From Chloroflexota bacterium (GTDB lineage: Bacteria; Chloroflexota; Limnocylindria; Limnocylindrales; CSP1-4), in assembly GCA_021785175.1 (NCBI GenBank), contig JAJYGH010000007.1, forward strand, positions 1 to 54,579: 54,579 nucleotides of DNA. The letters are read 5' to 3'. Under the pieces are notes generated by a model. The model did no database searches. It saw only the letters and a list, made by a program, of their open reading frames with translations, and was not told where the DNA came from. The position numbers and the translations under genes are program-made. Positions 30,484 through 38,767 of this stretch are shown here, one piece after another (within the stretch, counting starts at the first letter, position 1; the number at the start of each line of letters is the position of its first letter).

Positions 30484-30543
30484 AGAGGCGCGATGAAGCT
30501 CGCGTCGAGCGTCCGACCCCGCACAGCGGGTGATGGCTTCTGG
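30484..30543 (+). promoter_or_regulatory. fluoride riboswitch 6 (crcB RNA motif), terminator type
   Basis: CGCGATGAAGCTCGCG (30489-30504) is the first hairpin; CCCCGCACAGCGGG the second, followed by TGATGGCTTCTGG (30531-30543). GAAGC pairs with GCTTC. A -10-like TATCAT is at 30466-30471; no good -35. The next hairpin (30535-30570) uses the same GGCTTCT, making a transcriptional on-switch for the Nudix-moxR operon. Confidence 0.92.
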
Positions 30544-30570
30544 AGCATCTCCAGGAGCCGTCTTCTTTTG
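30535..30570 (+). terminator. intrinsic terminator of fluoride riboswitch 6
   Basis: GGCTTCTGGAG (30535-30545) pairs over all 11 positions (one G-U) with CTCCAGGAGCC (30549-30559), loop CAT, followed by the U-rich GTCTTCTTTTG. The 5' arm includes the aptamer 3' strand. Confidence 0.92.
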
Positions 30571-30594
30571 TCGAACGTCGAGAGTGAGAACGCC

Positions 30595-31032
30595 ATGAAC
30601 GCGGAGCCCGCGCTGCGCCCCGTCAAGATCTTCCACCAGTCCGCCGGTGCCATCGTCGTCGATGGACCGTGCTGTCTCGTGCTCCGGACGGGACGCGACT
30701 GGGTGTTCCCCAAGGGCCACATCGAGCAGGACGAAGCGCCGGAAGCCGCGGCGGCACGCGAGGTGCGCGAAGAGACCGGCCTCGAGGTGACCATTGACAA
30801 GTGGATCGGCGTCACGCGCTACGAGTTCGCGGATCGCCACCGTGGTGGGACCCGGAACCGCAAGACCGTGGAGTGGTTCCTTGCCCGGCCGGTTGGGGGC
30901 GAGCTTCGCCCTGAGGCGCGCTTCTCGGAAGCGGCCTACGTGACGTTCGAGGAGGCGCTCGAGCGGCTCACCCACGATGACACCCGTGACATCGTCCGCC
31001 GCGCATTCGAGGTCTCGAGGGAGGCACGGTGA
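30595..31032 (+). CDS. Nudix hydrolase
   Basis: A 145-aa enzyme. The Nudix box is clear: G-x5-E-x7-REVREETGLEV (GHIEQDEAPEAAAAREVREE then TGLEV). Such proteins cleave nucleoside diphosphates linked to another group; the specificity cannot be read here, though diadenosine polyphosphate or diphosphoinositol-like substrates are common for this short class. ATG 30595 has GAGAGTGAG upstream. Its stop overlaps the moxR GTG (GTGA). It is first behind riboswitch 6; longer upstream frames would cross the riboswitch and are rejected. Confidence 0.93.
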   Translation: MNAEPALRPVKIFHQSAGAIVVDGPCCLVLRTGRDWVFPKGHIEQDEAPEAAAAREVREETGLEVTIDKWIGVTRYEFADRHRGGTRNRKTVEWFLARPVGGELRPEARFSEAAYVTFEEALERLTHDDTRDIVRRAFEVSREAR

Positions 31033-32003
31033 TCGCCGCGGCTGGCCCACGCCCGCTCGCCCCTGCGCTGCTGGGGCGCTTCTGGCGCGACCTGCAGGCG
31101 TCGGTCGCCGAGGCTGTCGTCGGAGACGCGGCGAGCCTGCGGCTCCTCACGGTCGCGCTCCTCGCCGACGGGCACGCCCTCATCGAGGACGTTCCCGGCG
31201 TCGGCAAGACGCTCCTCGCGCGCGCGTTCGCGCGATCGCTCGGCCTCGACTTCGGCCGGGTCCAGGGCACCCCTGATCTACTGCCGACCGACGTGACCGG
31301 CGCAAGCGTGCTCGAGGGCGGGCGGCTGCGGTTCGTCCAGGGGCCCATCTTCACCAACGTCCTGCTCGTCGACGAGATCAACCGTGCGACACCTCGGACC
31401 CAGTCGGCGCTGCTGGAGGCCATGCAGGAACGCCAGGTGTCCGTCGACGGCGAGACCCGTCCGCTCGGGGACCCCTTCCTCGTCGTCGCGACCCAGAACC
31501 CGGTGGAGCTCGAGGGCACCTTCTCGCTGCCGGAGGCCCAGCTGGACCGCTTCCTCGTCCAGATCGGGCTCGGATACCCGGGCCGAGACGAGGAGCGCCG
31601 GATCGCGCGGCGTTACCGCGGCGGCGTGGAACCCCTGGAACGCGTGGAATGCGTGATCGACCGCGAGGCTCTGCTCGAACTGCGGCAGGTGGTGAGCGAG
31701 ATTCACGTGAGCGAGCTCGTCGAGGGCTACGTGGTCGACGTGGTCCGCGCGACGCGGGAGCACCCCGACCTGCGCCTCGGCGCCAGCCCGCGGGCGAGCG
31801 TCGCCCTGTACCGGGCGAGCCAGGCGTGGGCCGCGCTCGAAGGCAGAGGGTTCGTGCTTCCCGACGACGTCGCGGCCGTCGCGCGCGCCGTGCTCGGCCA
31901 CCGGGTCAAGCTCGACGTCGATCGCCAGCTGCGAGGAGCCAGCCTGCAGCGCGTGCTCGACGAGCTTCTCGGGCGCGTCCCGGTCCCAGTTGAGCCCGCG
32001 TGA
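31029..32003 (+). CDS. MoxR-family AAA+ ATPase
   Basis: A 324-aa chaperone-like ATPase. Walker A IEDVPGVGKTLLAR, Walker B and sensor region VLLVDEINRATPRTQSALLE, sensor 1 VVATQNPVELEGTFSLPEAQ, all typical of MoxR. MoxR proteins act with VWA or DUF58 partners in maturing metal- or cofactor-containing complexes. GTG 31029 overlaps the Nudix stop. The DUF58 partner follows. A fragment of a second moxR lies at 40938. Confidence 0.95.
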   Translation: MIAAAGPRPLAPALLGRFWRDLQASVAEAVVGDAASLRLLTVALLADGHALIEDVPGVGKTLLARAFARSLGLDFGRVQGTPDLLPTDVTGASVLEGGRLRFVQGPIFTNVLLVDEINRATPRTQSALLEAMQERQVSVDGETRPLGDPFLVVATQNPVELEGTFSLPEAQLDRFLVQIGLGYPGRDEERRIARRYRGGVEPLERVECVIDREALLELRQVVSEIHVSELVEGYVVDVVRATREHPDLRLGASPRASVALYRASQAWAALEGRGFVLPDDVAAVARAVLGHRVKLDVDRQLRGASLQRVLDELLGRVPVPVEPA

Positions 32004-32049
32004 ACGCGGGCGTGCAAGCCCACGCGCCGACGCACCGGCGATCGGCCAC

Positions 32050-33285
32050 GTGAGCCGAGCGGGCGGCCTGCTGGCCATCGTGCTGATCATCGTCGGCGCG
32101 ATCACGAGCACGCCGGGCCTGTCGTTCGCGGGCTTCCTCGTCGGGCTGACATCGCTGCTCACCGAACTGTGGAGCCGCTACGGGCTGCGGCGCGTCCGCT
32201 ACGAGCGACGCCTGGCGAACGACCGCGCCGTCTGGGGCGACGAGATCGGGCTCGACGTGTCTGCGTGGAACGACAAGCCGCTGCCTCTGGCCTGGCTGGC
32301 GGTCGACGACTACGTGAGCGAGGAGGCCTCGATTCTGGGCGGCAACGTCCAGCGGAGCGAGCGACCCGGGCTCGCGATCCTTCGGAGTGTCTGGACGATC
32401 GGCTGGTTCGAGCGCGCCGCGCGGCACCTGTCGATCAGCGCGAACCGCCGCGGCACGTTCGAGTTCCAGAGCGTCCGGCTCTCGGTCGCCGACCTCTTCG
32501 GTCAGGGCGCCGCGGCCGAAGAGCACGCGGCGCCACTCCGCTGGATCGTCCGGCCGCGCAGCGTCCCGGTGCGCTCGCTCGGGAGGGACCAGCATGCGCT
32601 CGACTCGCTGACGGCTCGCCACAGCCTGTTCGAGGACCCCTCGCTGTTCGCAGGGGTGCGGCCGTACCAGCCCGGTGACCCGATCCGCCGGATCCACTGG
32701 CGCGCGACGGCGAGAACCGGCGCACCCGTGAGCAAGCGGTTCGATCCGTCGCGCACGCGTGATGTGCTGATCGCGCTCGACGTGCAGACGGTGGCGGGAC
32801 CGCACTGGGCACTTCACTTCGACGAGGACGTGCTCGAGAGCCTGATCGTGGCGGCGCTGTCGCTCGCCCGCCACGCGGTCGCGGATGGGGCCGCCGTCGG
32901 GCTCGCGGCGGCCGGGTACACGGCGTCGCTGCGGCGGCTCGTGTTTCTCCCGCCGCGTGGTGGCGAGGACCAGCTCGCGACGATCGCCGACTTCCTCGGC
33001 CGGCTGAGCGAGGTCCCGTCAGCGCCCTTCGAGCACCTCCTCGCCTCGCTGCCGCCGCGGCTTGTGCCCGGAACGACGATCGTCGTGCTGTCCGGCCGCG
33101 ACCCCGCTCCGTTCGGGGCCCTGCTGCGCCGGCTCGACGATACCGGCTACCCCGTGGAGTTCGTGGCGATGGGGGCCGATGCGGAGAGCGCGATCGCACG
33201 CGTCCGGGCGTTCGGCCTCGGCGCGCGACGCGCGACGCTCACTCCCGACTGGCGGACCGGCAATGCGCTCGTTCTCGCTGGCTAG
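32050..33285 (+). CDS. DUF58 protein, MoxR partner
   Basis: A 411-aa protein with two N-terminal transmembrane segments (LLAIVLIIVGAITSTPGLSF then AGFLVGLTSLLTELW) and a cytoplasmic region containing the DUF58 signature VRPYQPGDPIRRIHWRATAR, followed by a VWA-like domain (RDVLIALDVQT). DUF58 proteins are paired with MoxR ATPases. GTG 32050 places the start right before the first helix; TTG 31990, overlapping moxR, would add 20 residues. Neither has a good RBS. CCCGCG/CGCGGG at 31995-32010 is a small hairpin at the moxR stop. Confidence 0.9.
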   Translation: MSRAGGLLAIVLIIVGAITSTPGLSFAGFLVGLTSLLTELWSRYGLRRVRYERRLANDRAVWGDEIGLDVSAWNDKPLPLAWLAVDDYVSEEASILGGNVQRSERPGLAILRSVWTIGWFERAARHLSISANRRGTFEFQSVRLSVADLFGQGAAAEEHAAPLRWIVRPRSVPVRSLGRDQHALDSLTARHSLFEDPSLFAGVRPYQPGDPIRRIHWRATARTGAPVSKRFDPSRTRDVLIALDVQTVAGPHWALHFDEDVLESLIVAALSLARHAVADGAAVGLAAAGYTASLRRLVFLPPRGGEDQLATIADFLGRLSEVPSAPFEHLLASLPPRLVPGTTIVVLSGRDPAPFGALLRRLDDTGYPVEFVAMGADAESAIARVRAFGLGARRATLTPDWRTGNALVLAG

Positions 33286-34594
33286 ACTCACCGCTCCCGG
33301 GCTCGATGCCCTCGCCGAAGGCTCGCTCGTGTGGCTGGTGTACGTGTCCTTCGCCGGACGCGAGTCCGTCGCTCCGCTCGGCCTCCTCGAGTTCGTCCTC
33401 GGTGCGGCGTGCGGCGTCGCGCTCGCCCGAACAGTGAACGTGCCGCTCGTGCTCGCCGGCGGCGCGCTCGCGGCCGGCGGGGTGGCCTGGCTGGCGGATC
33501 CCGTGACACGCGAAGCGCTGGCCACCAACGGGGTTCCAACGGCTCTGCTCGGCACCATGCCCAACTGGCTGATCGGCGCGGCCGTGCTCCGCGGGGGCGT
33601 CCACCGGCAGCCCGAGCACGACGACGACACCCTTGTTCGGGTTCTCGGGTTGGGCGTCGTGTTTCTCGTCCTGCCGTGGCTGCTGCATCCCGGAGGGTCT
33701 TCCGGCGCGTTCGCAGCGTCGGTCATCCTGGGCTCGGTCGTCTTCCTGGCCAGTGCGCTGCTCGCGCTGGCCCACGGCCGGCTCTCGGCACTCGGACTCG
33801 ATCCGAGTGCAAGCGAGGGTGGCCGCGCGTGGAGGATCGTGGCTGCCCCCGTGACGCTGCTGCTCGTCGTCATCGCGCTGGTCGCGGCGTTCATCATCGG
33901 CGCTCCGTTCACGGCGATCGCGACCGCGCTGGCCGGGCCGCTCGCGTTGGCTCTCGGCGGGGTGCTCGGCGCAGCCGTGGCACTCCTCAGCCCAGCGATC
34001 GACGCCGGCGGCCGTCTGATTCCGAGCCTGCCCCGTCTGCCCGGCATGGCCCCGGTGCCGTCCGGCACGGCCAGCGCGGCCGGAGCCTCGGGAGGCGGAT
34101 CCGTCGGACTGCCGCACGAGCTGATCGTAGCCGTCGTGCTCATGGCGATCGGCGCGGCGCTCGCGCTGCTCGTCCGCTACCGGCGGGTCTTCTCGGTGCC
34201 GCGGCCGCCGAAGTTCCCGCCCGCGAGTGCCGAGGACCGCGATCGCCTCCTGCCCCACCTCTCGCTGCGTGTCCGTATGCCCGCGTTCAGCTCGACGTTC
34301 TCACGACGCCCGAAGAAGCCGCATACGGCAGTCGAGGCGTACCTCGCCGTGCTGAGGGAGCTTGAGCACCGGCCGGAAGTGGCACGGCTGGACGCCGAGT
34401 CGCCGGCGCAGCATGCACTCAGGGTGCGAGACCGTGGACTGGCCAATACTCAGTTTGCGCTGCTGGCAGCGGATTTCCAGCTGTCCGCGTATGGCAACCG
34501 CGCGCTGTCATCGCGCGAGGAGCGACGAGCCCTGGATCGTTGGCTGAGGCTCATGGCCGCGGTGCGGTCGAGGCGTTCTTCCCGGGTGCACTGA
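33263..34594 (+). CDS. polytopic membrane protein with C-terminal DUF4129-like domain (TgpA-like, no transglutaminase)
   Basis: A 443-aa membrane protein with about eight hydrophobic segments up to residue ~310 and a cytoplasmic C-terminal domain (AVEAYLAVLRELEHRPEVAR, then SAYGNRALSSREERRALDRW) that resembles DUF4129. MoxR-DUF58-TgpA is a common gene trio in which the third protein has a transglutaminase domain. Here that domain is missing between the membrane part and DUF4129. ATG 33263 overlaps the DUF58 gene by 22 bp. It should be the last gene of the riboswitch-6 operon. Confidence 0.85.
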   Translation: MRSFSLARLTAPGLDALAEGSLVWLVYVSFAGRESVAPLGLLEFVLGAACGVALARTVNVPLVLAGGALAAGGVAWLADPVTREALATNGVPTALLGTMPNWLIGAAVLRGGVHRQPEHDDDTLVRVLGLGVVFLVLPWLLHPGGSSGAFAASVILGSVVFLASALLALAHGRLSALGLDPSASEGGRAWRIVAAPVTLLLVVIALVAAFIIGAPFTAIATALAGPLALALGGVLGAAVALLSPAIDAGGRLIPSLPRLPGMAPVPSGTASAAGASGGGSVGLPHELIVAVVLMAIGAALALLVRYRRVFSVPRPPKFPPASAEDRDRLLPHLSLRVRMPAFSSTFSRRPKKPHTAVEAYLAVLRELEHRPEVARLDAESPAQHALRVRDRGLANTQFALLAADFQLSAYGNRALSSREERRALDRWLRLMAAVRSRRSSRVH

Positions 34595-34799
34595 TGGTCC
34601 GCATCAACCATCACGGTCGACCATGGCCGGGAGCCCAGTCATGCGTCGGCGCTTGACAAGCGCGACCAACCACGACGCCGAACGCAAGGGCCAACCGGCG
34701 TCACCTGACGTGCCATATGGCCCGCAATGGACGTCCGCATGGCCCTCCAGATCCGCACGGATGAGCGGATAGACCTCCAGGGAAGCCAGGCACGACCCC
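34595..34799. other. intergenic region before the LuxR-type regulator
   Basis: A 205-bp gap. TTGACA occurs at 34653-34658 but has no acceptable -10 at 16-18 bp. A 65-codon minus-strand frame (34604-34801) overlaps the regulator start and is not called. No aptamer is present, so the next operon is probably outside riboswitch control. Confidence 0.5.
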
Positions 34800-37766
34800 A
34801 TGGACGAGGCTCCGGTGATTCGCCCGGTACCGTTCCTGCGCGCCAGCCTTGGTCAGGCCGATGCACCTGACGGATGGGGCGCAGCAGGCGCTCAGACCAC
34901 GAGCCGCGCTCATCCCGGAGACCCTCCCGCCCACGAGGGACGCGCGGGCCCGGGGAGGTCCGCAGCGGCGCCCAGGGCTCGAAGTGGCTCCGGATTCGTC
35001 GGACGGTCCCGGGAACTCGAGGCGTTGCGCGACCTCGGATCGGTCGCAGCGAGCGGGGGGGTCGCGGGCGCCATCCTGCTCTCCGAGCCCGGGCTGGGCA
35101 AGTCGCGCCTCCTCGCGGAAGCCGTCCCGACGCTCGGACTTCCGGTGCTGCGTGTCCAGGGATACGAGCCGGGCCGCGACATCGCGCTCGCGGCGGCAGG
35201 TGGACTCCTGCGAGCGCTGTCCCACGCCCCGACGGCAGGCCGCCGGCTCGATGACCTGCTCGTCGGCGAGACCGCCACGTCCGACGCCTTCGGGGCGATC
35301 CAGCTGTTCGAGGTTGCATTCCGCTGCCTCACCGAGCTCCGCCCTCTCGCCATCGTCGCCGACGACCTGCAATGGGCCGACGCCCAGACGCTGGCCCTGC
35401 TGCAGTACCTCGTCACCGCGGCCCGGGCGGAGCACGTGGGGCTGCTCCTCCTGTGCGCCAGCCGCCCGTCGGAGACGCTCGAGCCGTTCGCCGAGAGGCT
35501 CCATGACCTGCTGACGACCGAGTGCTTCGAGCGCATCGAGCTCGGCCCTCTCGAGCACGACGAGGGGATGGAGCTCGTGAACCTGCTCGCGCCCCGTCTG
35601 GCCCACGCCGCCAGGGAAGAGCTCTGGCGAAGGGCACTCGGCTCGCCGTTCTGGCTCGCAGCCCTGGTGGGCGCGAGCGGCGGCGGGACGGACCCGGGGC
35701 AGCTGATCCGCAACCGCTGCGCGGGCCTCGAGGCCGATGCCGGCCACCTCTTCGCCCTGCTGGTCGTGGCGGGCGAGCCACTGACGGTCACGGACCTGGC
35801 AGACATGCTCGGATGGCCCGAGGAGCGCACGCGCCTGGCGGGCCGCAGCCTCGTCAACCGCGGGCTCGGACTCATGAACGGCTCGCTTCGGGTTGCCCAC
35901 GACCTCATCCGCGAGTCGGCGATCAGCGAACTGCCGGAGGCCGAGCGCCGTGGCCTGCACCGTCGGCTGGCCGAGTGGCTCGAAGGCTCCGGCAACGAGG
36001 ACGTGCGGGCGCTGTCACATGCGCTGGAGCATCGGGTCGCGGCCGGGTTGCCGGCCGACGAGGTGGCGCTGCGCATCGCCGGCTCTCCGCAGCGGCGGCT
36101 GATCGGTGCGGAGGGTCTTTCGACGCTCGCGGGCATCGCGGACGCTGCCTCGGGCAGCGCAGGGGTGGCCCTGCGTCGCGCCGTCGCGCGGCTGGCCAGC
36201 GAGCTTGGTGAATGGGACGTGGCCATCGCGCGCTGGGGCGAGCTTGCAGACCGCCTCCCGGGCGACGCCGAGCGCGCCGAGGCTGCACTCGCCGCCGCGA
36301 CGGCGGCCTTCCGGCTCGGGCGATCTGCCGACGTGCACGCGTTTGCCCGCCGTGCCAGAGCAGCCGGCCGGGCAGACCCGCGGATCGCGATCGAAGCCGA
36401 CTGCCGCGATGTCCAGGCCTTCAACTGGCTCGAGGGTCGCCCGGCTGACGCCCAGCCACTCGTGGACCGCGCGACCGGAGCGGCCGAGGCGCTCGTCGAG
36501 CGGGTGGGCGGCGTGGCAGCCCTGGACGACGCAGCCTGCGACACCTACGTCAGGGCGATGCGCGCGAAGCTCGATGCGGCCATCCGCTGGGCGGATGCCG
36601 AGACGGTCGCCGGCTGCGCCGACCTGATCCAGCGGGCAGCGCGCGATCCTGCCGAGGTGCTCGCGGCAGCCTCAGATGCGATCTTCTCGATGCTCCAGTT
36701 CGAGGGCCTGCCCGGACCCGCCGAGCCGCGGGCGCGCCGGGCGCTCCAGGAGGCGCGGCGTCTCGCGTTGCCGAGCCTGGAAGTCGAGGCGACCCACTGG
36801 GCGGCGTGGATCGCCCAGCACCGAGGACGGCTTGACGAGGCGTCCCGGCTGATGCAGCAGATGACCGTGCTCGCCGAGCGAGTGGGGCCCCCGCGCCGGT
36901 TCACCCGGGCGCAACTGCGCGCCGTCGCGCACAGCGTCGAGGCGAGTCGGGGCGACTGGCGGGGCGCGATCGCGGGGGTCGAGCGGGCAATCGCGGCCGA
37001 GCCCGATCCCCACTTCCGGCTCGTCATCCGCATGCTCCACGTCTGGCTGCTCGGCCGGTTCGACGTGCCGGGGTCGACCCGCCTGAAGGCCGTGCTGGAG
37101 GCATTCGAGCCGGACATCGAGGCCGCCGGCTGCGGACGGTGCCGCTGGGAATCGGTCCTGCACATGGCCGAGGCCGCGGCGCGCCTCGGCAGCGTCGACC
37201 TCGCCGAGTCGCTGCTCCGCGAGTGGGACGCAGGGCAGCCTCGGCCGCGGCCGGGTCCGGCAGCGCGTCGCGCGTACGCGGGCGCGCTCGTTGCCGCGTG
37301 GCGCGACCCGGAGGTCGGCCTGCCGTTGTTCGACCGGGCGACCGAGCTCGCCGAGGCGGCGGGGCACGACCTCATGCGGCTCTGGATCGACCTCGACCGA
37401 GCCGTCGCCCTCGCCCGCATCGACCGCGACCGCGCGGTGATCGCGCTCCAGGGGGTTGCCCACGACGCCGAGGCGATGGGAGCGGCGAGCGAGCGCCTGC
37501 TCGCCATGCGCGAACTTCGAGCGTTGGGCGTCCGCACGTGGCGACGCGGCCGAACGGCGGAGGCGGGCCAGCTCACCGGCCGCGAGCGCGAGATCGCCGA
37601 GCTGGTCGCCGCGGGAGCCAGCAACCCCGAGATCGCCCAGACGCTGTTCGTGTCGCGGAAGACCGTGGAGCGACACGTCTCGAACATCCTCGCCAGGCTC
37701 GGCGCTCGGAATCGCGCTGAGCTCGCGACCCGGCTGGCGCGGAAAGACGAGGGAGTTGCCCGATGA
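34800..37766 (+). CDS. large ATP-binding LuxR-family (LAL/MalT-type) transcriptional regulator
   Basis: A 988-aa regulator. A disordered N-terminus (to ~60) is followed by an AAA/STAND ATPase: FVGRSRELEALRDL, Walker A LLSEPGLGKSRLLAE, Walker B PLAIVADDLQWADAQ. A long helical, TPR-like region follows, and a C-terminal LuxR helix-turn-helix (GQLTGREREIAELVAAGASN; NPEIAQTLFVSRKTVERHVS). Such proteins sense an inducer through ATPase and TPR parts. The first 60 residues are weakly supported and translation may start further in. It heads a run of three small genes (37800-38532). Confidence 0.92.
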   Translation: MDEAPVIRPVPFLRASLGQADAPDGWGAAGAQTTSRAHPGDPPAHEGRAGPGRSAAAPRARSGSGFVGRSRELEALRDLGSVAASGGVAGAILLSEPGLGKSRLLAEAVPTLGLPVLRVQGYEPGRDIALAAAGGLLRALSHAPTAGRRLDDLLVGETATSDAFGAIQLFEVAFRCLTELRPLAIVADDLQWADAQTLALLQYLVTAARAEHVGLLLLCASRPSETLEPFAERLHDLLTTECFERIELGPLEHDEGMELVNLLAPRLAHAAREELWRRALGSPFWLAALVGASGGGTDPGQLIRNRCAGLEADAGHLFALLVVAGEPLTVTDLADMLGWPEERTRLAGRSLVNRGLGLMNGSLRVAHDLIRESAISELPEAERRGLHRRLAEWLEGSGNEDVRALSHALEHRVAAGLPADEVALRIAGSPQRRLIGAEGLSTLAGIADAASGSAGVALRRAVARLASELGEWDVAIARWGELADRLPGDAERAEAALAAATAAFRLGRSADVHAFARRARAAGRADPRIAIEADCRDVQAFNWLEGRPADAQPLVDRATGAAEALVERVGGVAALDDAACDTYVRAMRAKLDAAIRWADAETVAGCADLIQRAARDPAEVLAAASDAIFSMLQFEGLPGPAEPRARRALQEARRLALPSLEVEATHWAAWIAQHRGRLDEASRLMQQMTVLAERVGPPRRFTRAQLRAVAHSVEASRGDWRGAIAGVERAIAAEPDPHFRLVIRMLHVWLLGRFDVPGSTRLKAVLEAFEPDIEAAGCGRCRWESVLHMAEAAARLGSVDLAESLLREWDAGQPRPRPGPAARRAYAGALVAAWRDPEVGLPLFDRATELAEAAGHDLMRLWIDLDRAVALARIDRDRAVIALQGVAHDAEAMGAASERLLAMRELRALGVRTWRRGRTAEAGQLTGREREIAELVAAGASNPEIAQTLFVSRKTVERHVSNILARLGARNRAELATRLARKDEGVAR

Positions 37767-37799
37767 TCGCGGGTCCCGCGTTCCCCAGCATGCCGTCCG

Positions 37800-38078
37800 A
37801 TGGGGCTGCTGGTGGTGCTCGTACCCGCCGATCGCGATGACCTGACGCTCGGCCCGCCCGCCGTCGAGGCGCTCGCCCGTCTCGGGGTGACCAGCGTCGC
37901 ACTGGCGCGCGACGATCGAACCGCGGCCGTCATCCTGGAGGGCTGGGCGTTCGATCCCGGTCGCCCGCATGCGGCACTGGCCGCACTCGGAGCGACCCCG
38001 GGCGAGGCGCAGACGCTGCAGCCGATCGTGCAGATGGCGGTCACGGCCGCCGCGTCCAAGGGAGGAGTGCTCGAATGA
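37800..38078 (+). CDS. hypothetical protein, 92 aa
   Basis: Starts MGLLVVLVPADRDDLTLGPP, then AVEALARLGVTSVALARDDR and TAAVILEGWAFDPGRPHAAL. It is a compact alpha/beta protein without Cys or membrane helix; I do not recognise it. The start ATG 37800 is 34 bp after the regulator stop, with no strong RBS. The stop overlaps the next ATG (ATGA). The strand-helix-strand feel and the link to a LuxR-type regulator suggest a small sensory or regulatory domain, but this is a guess. Confidence 0.75.
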   Translation: MGLLVVLVPADRDDLTLGPPAVEALARLGVTSVALARDDRTAAVILEGWAFDPGRPHAALAALGATPGEAQTLQPIVQMAVTAAASKGGVLE

Positions 38079-38311
38079 AGCGGATCGTCCTGCCACTGGC
38101 GCTGATCGCCACCCTGGCCTTTGCGGGCACTGCTGCGGCGGCCCCGTCCGTGACGCCCACCGGGTGGACCGGGGCCTGCAACATGATCAACGAGAACGCC
38201 CTGCCCGGGATGTGGAACGCGATGACCCACGATAACCCGAATGGCAGCGACGGCATGTGGGGCGCCGTGTACCACACGACCGGCAACACGCCGCAGGAAG
38301 GCTGCAAGTAG
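38075..38311 (+). CDS. small secreted protein, 78 aa
   Basis: A clear Sec signal peptide (MKRIVLPLALIATLAFAGTA, cleavage after AAA-A near residue 23) precedes a ~55-aa mature part rich in Asn, Gly, Trp and Met (GWTGACNMINENALPGMWNA) with two Cys, one in GACN and one in QEGCK at the end, which could form a disulfide. The ATG overlaps the preceding stop. Similar short secreted proteins follow LuxR-type regulators in related bacteria as I recall, but no function is known. Confidence 0.83.
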   Translation: MKRIVLPLALIATLAFAGTAAAAPSVTPTGWTGACNMINENALPGMWNAMTHDNPNGSDGMWGAVYHTTGNTPQEGCK

Positions 38312-38328
38312 GAGACAGGAGCTGAGCC

Positions 38329-38532
38329 ATGCGAGGAGTCGATTGCGTCGCACCGAACTGTGCCCACCTCCATGCCGAGAGCGACGAGGAGCTCGTCCGG
38401 GAGGCGATGCGTCACGCGCATGAGATCCATCCGGAGATGGATTTCCCGGAGTCTGCTGCGCGCGAGTTCGTGCGGGCGGGCGCCTACGACGACCATGCGC
38501 ATGCGGGGATCGAGTCCCGGAATTCGGTCTAG
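38329..38532 (+). CDS. DUF1059-like small protein, 67 aa
   Basis: MRGVDCVAPNCAHLHAESDE, then LVREAMRHAHEIHPEMDFPE. The Cys pair at the start, the E-E-L-x5-HA-x2-H core and the size match DUF1059 proteins, whose function is unknown. ATG 38329 has AGGAG 7 nt upstream and lies 17 bp after the secreted protein gene, so it is the last member of that unit. Confidence 0.85.
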   Translation: MRGVDCVAPNCAHLHAESDEELVREAMRHAHEIHPEMDFPESAAREFVRAGAYDDHAHAGIESRNSV

Positions 38533-38592
38533 TCGCGGGCGGGCTGCGATCCGGCGCGGTCCGCTGCGCCCCATCATCGAGGGAGTCCTGGG

Positions 38593-38632
38593 CGACGGGT
38601 CCGGACGGCAAGCGACGGGTCGGGACGGCAAG
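38593..38632. repeat. tandem pair of 20-bp units
   Basis: Two adjacent copies of CGACGGGTCCGGACGGCAAG with one mismatch. They lie in the 235-bp gap between the DUF1059-like gene and riboswitch 7, which otherwise holds no gene. Confidence 0.7.
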
Positions 38633-38767
38633 CGCCGGGCGGCCGGCGTCGATCTCGACCGGCCTCGTCGCCGCACGGGGCAGCGTCGCAGCCCCCGCCC
38701 GGGCCCTGCCCGGCCTCCCTTGACACCGCGCCGACGAGGACAGGCGCCGGACCGCGGTAGACTCCCT

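Noticed and set aside
34604-34801. 65-codon minus-strand ORF before the LuxR-type regulator
   Set aside because: It overlaps the regulator start, has only a weak GGAG and no recognisable motif.
38720-38763. Promoter TTGACA (38720-38725) with TAGACT (38758-38763)
   Set aside because: The spacer is 32 bp, far from 16-18; only the -10 is used in the riboswitch 7 description.
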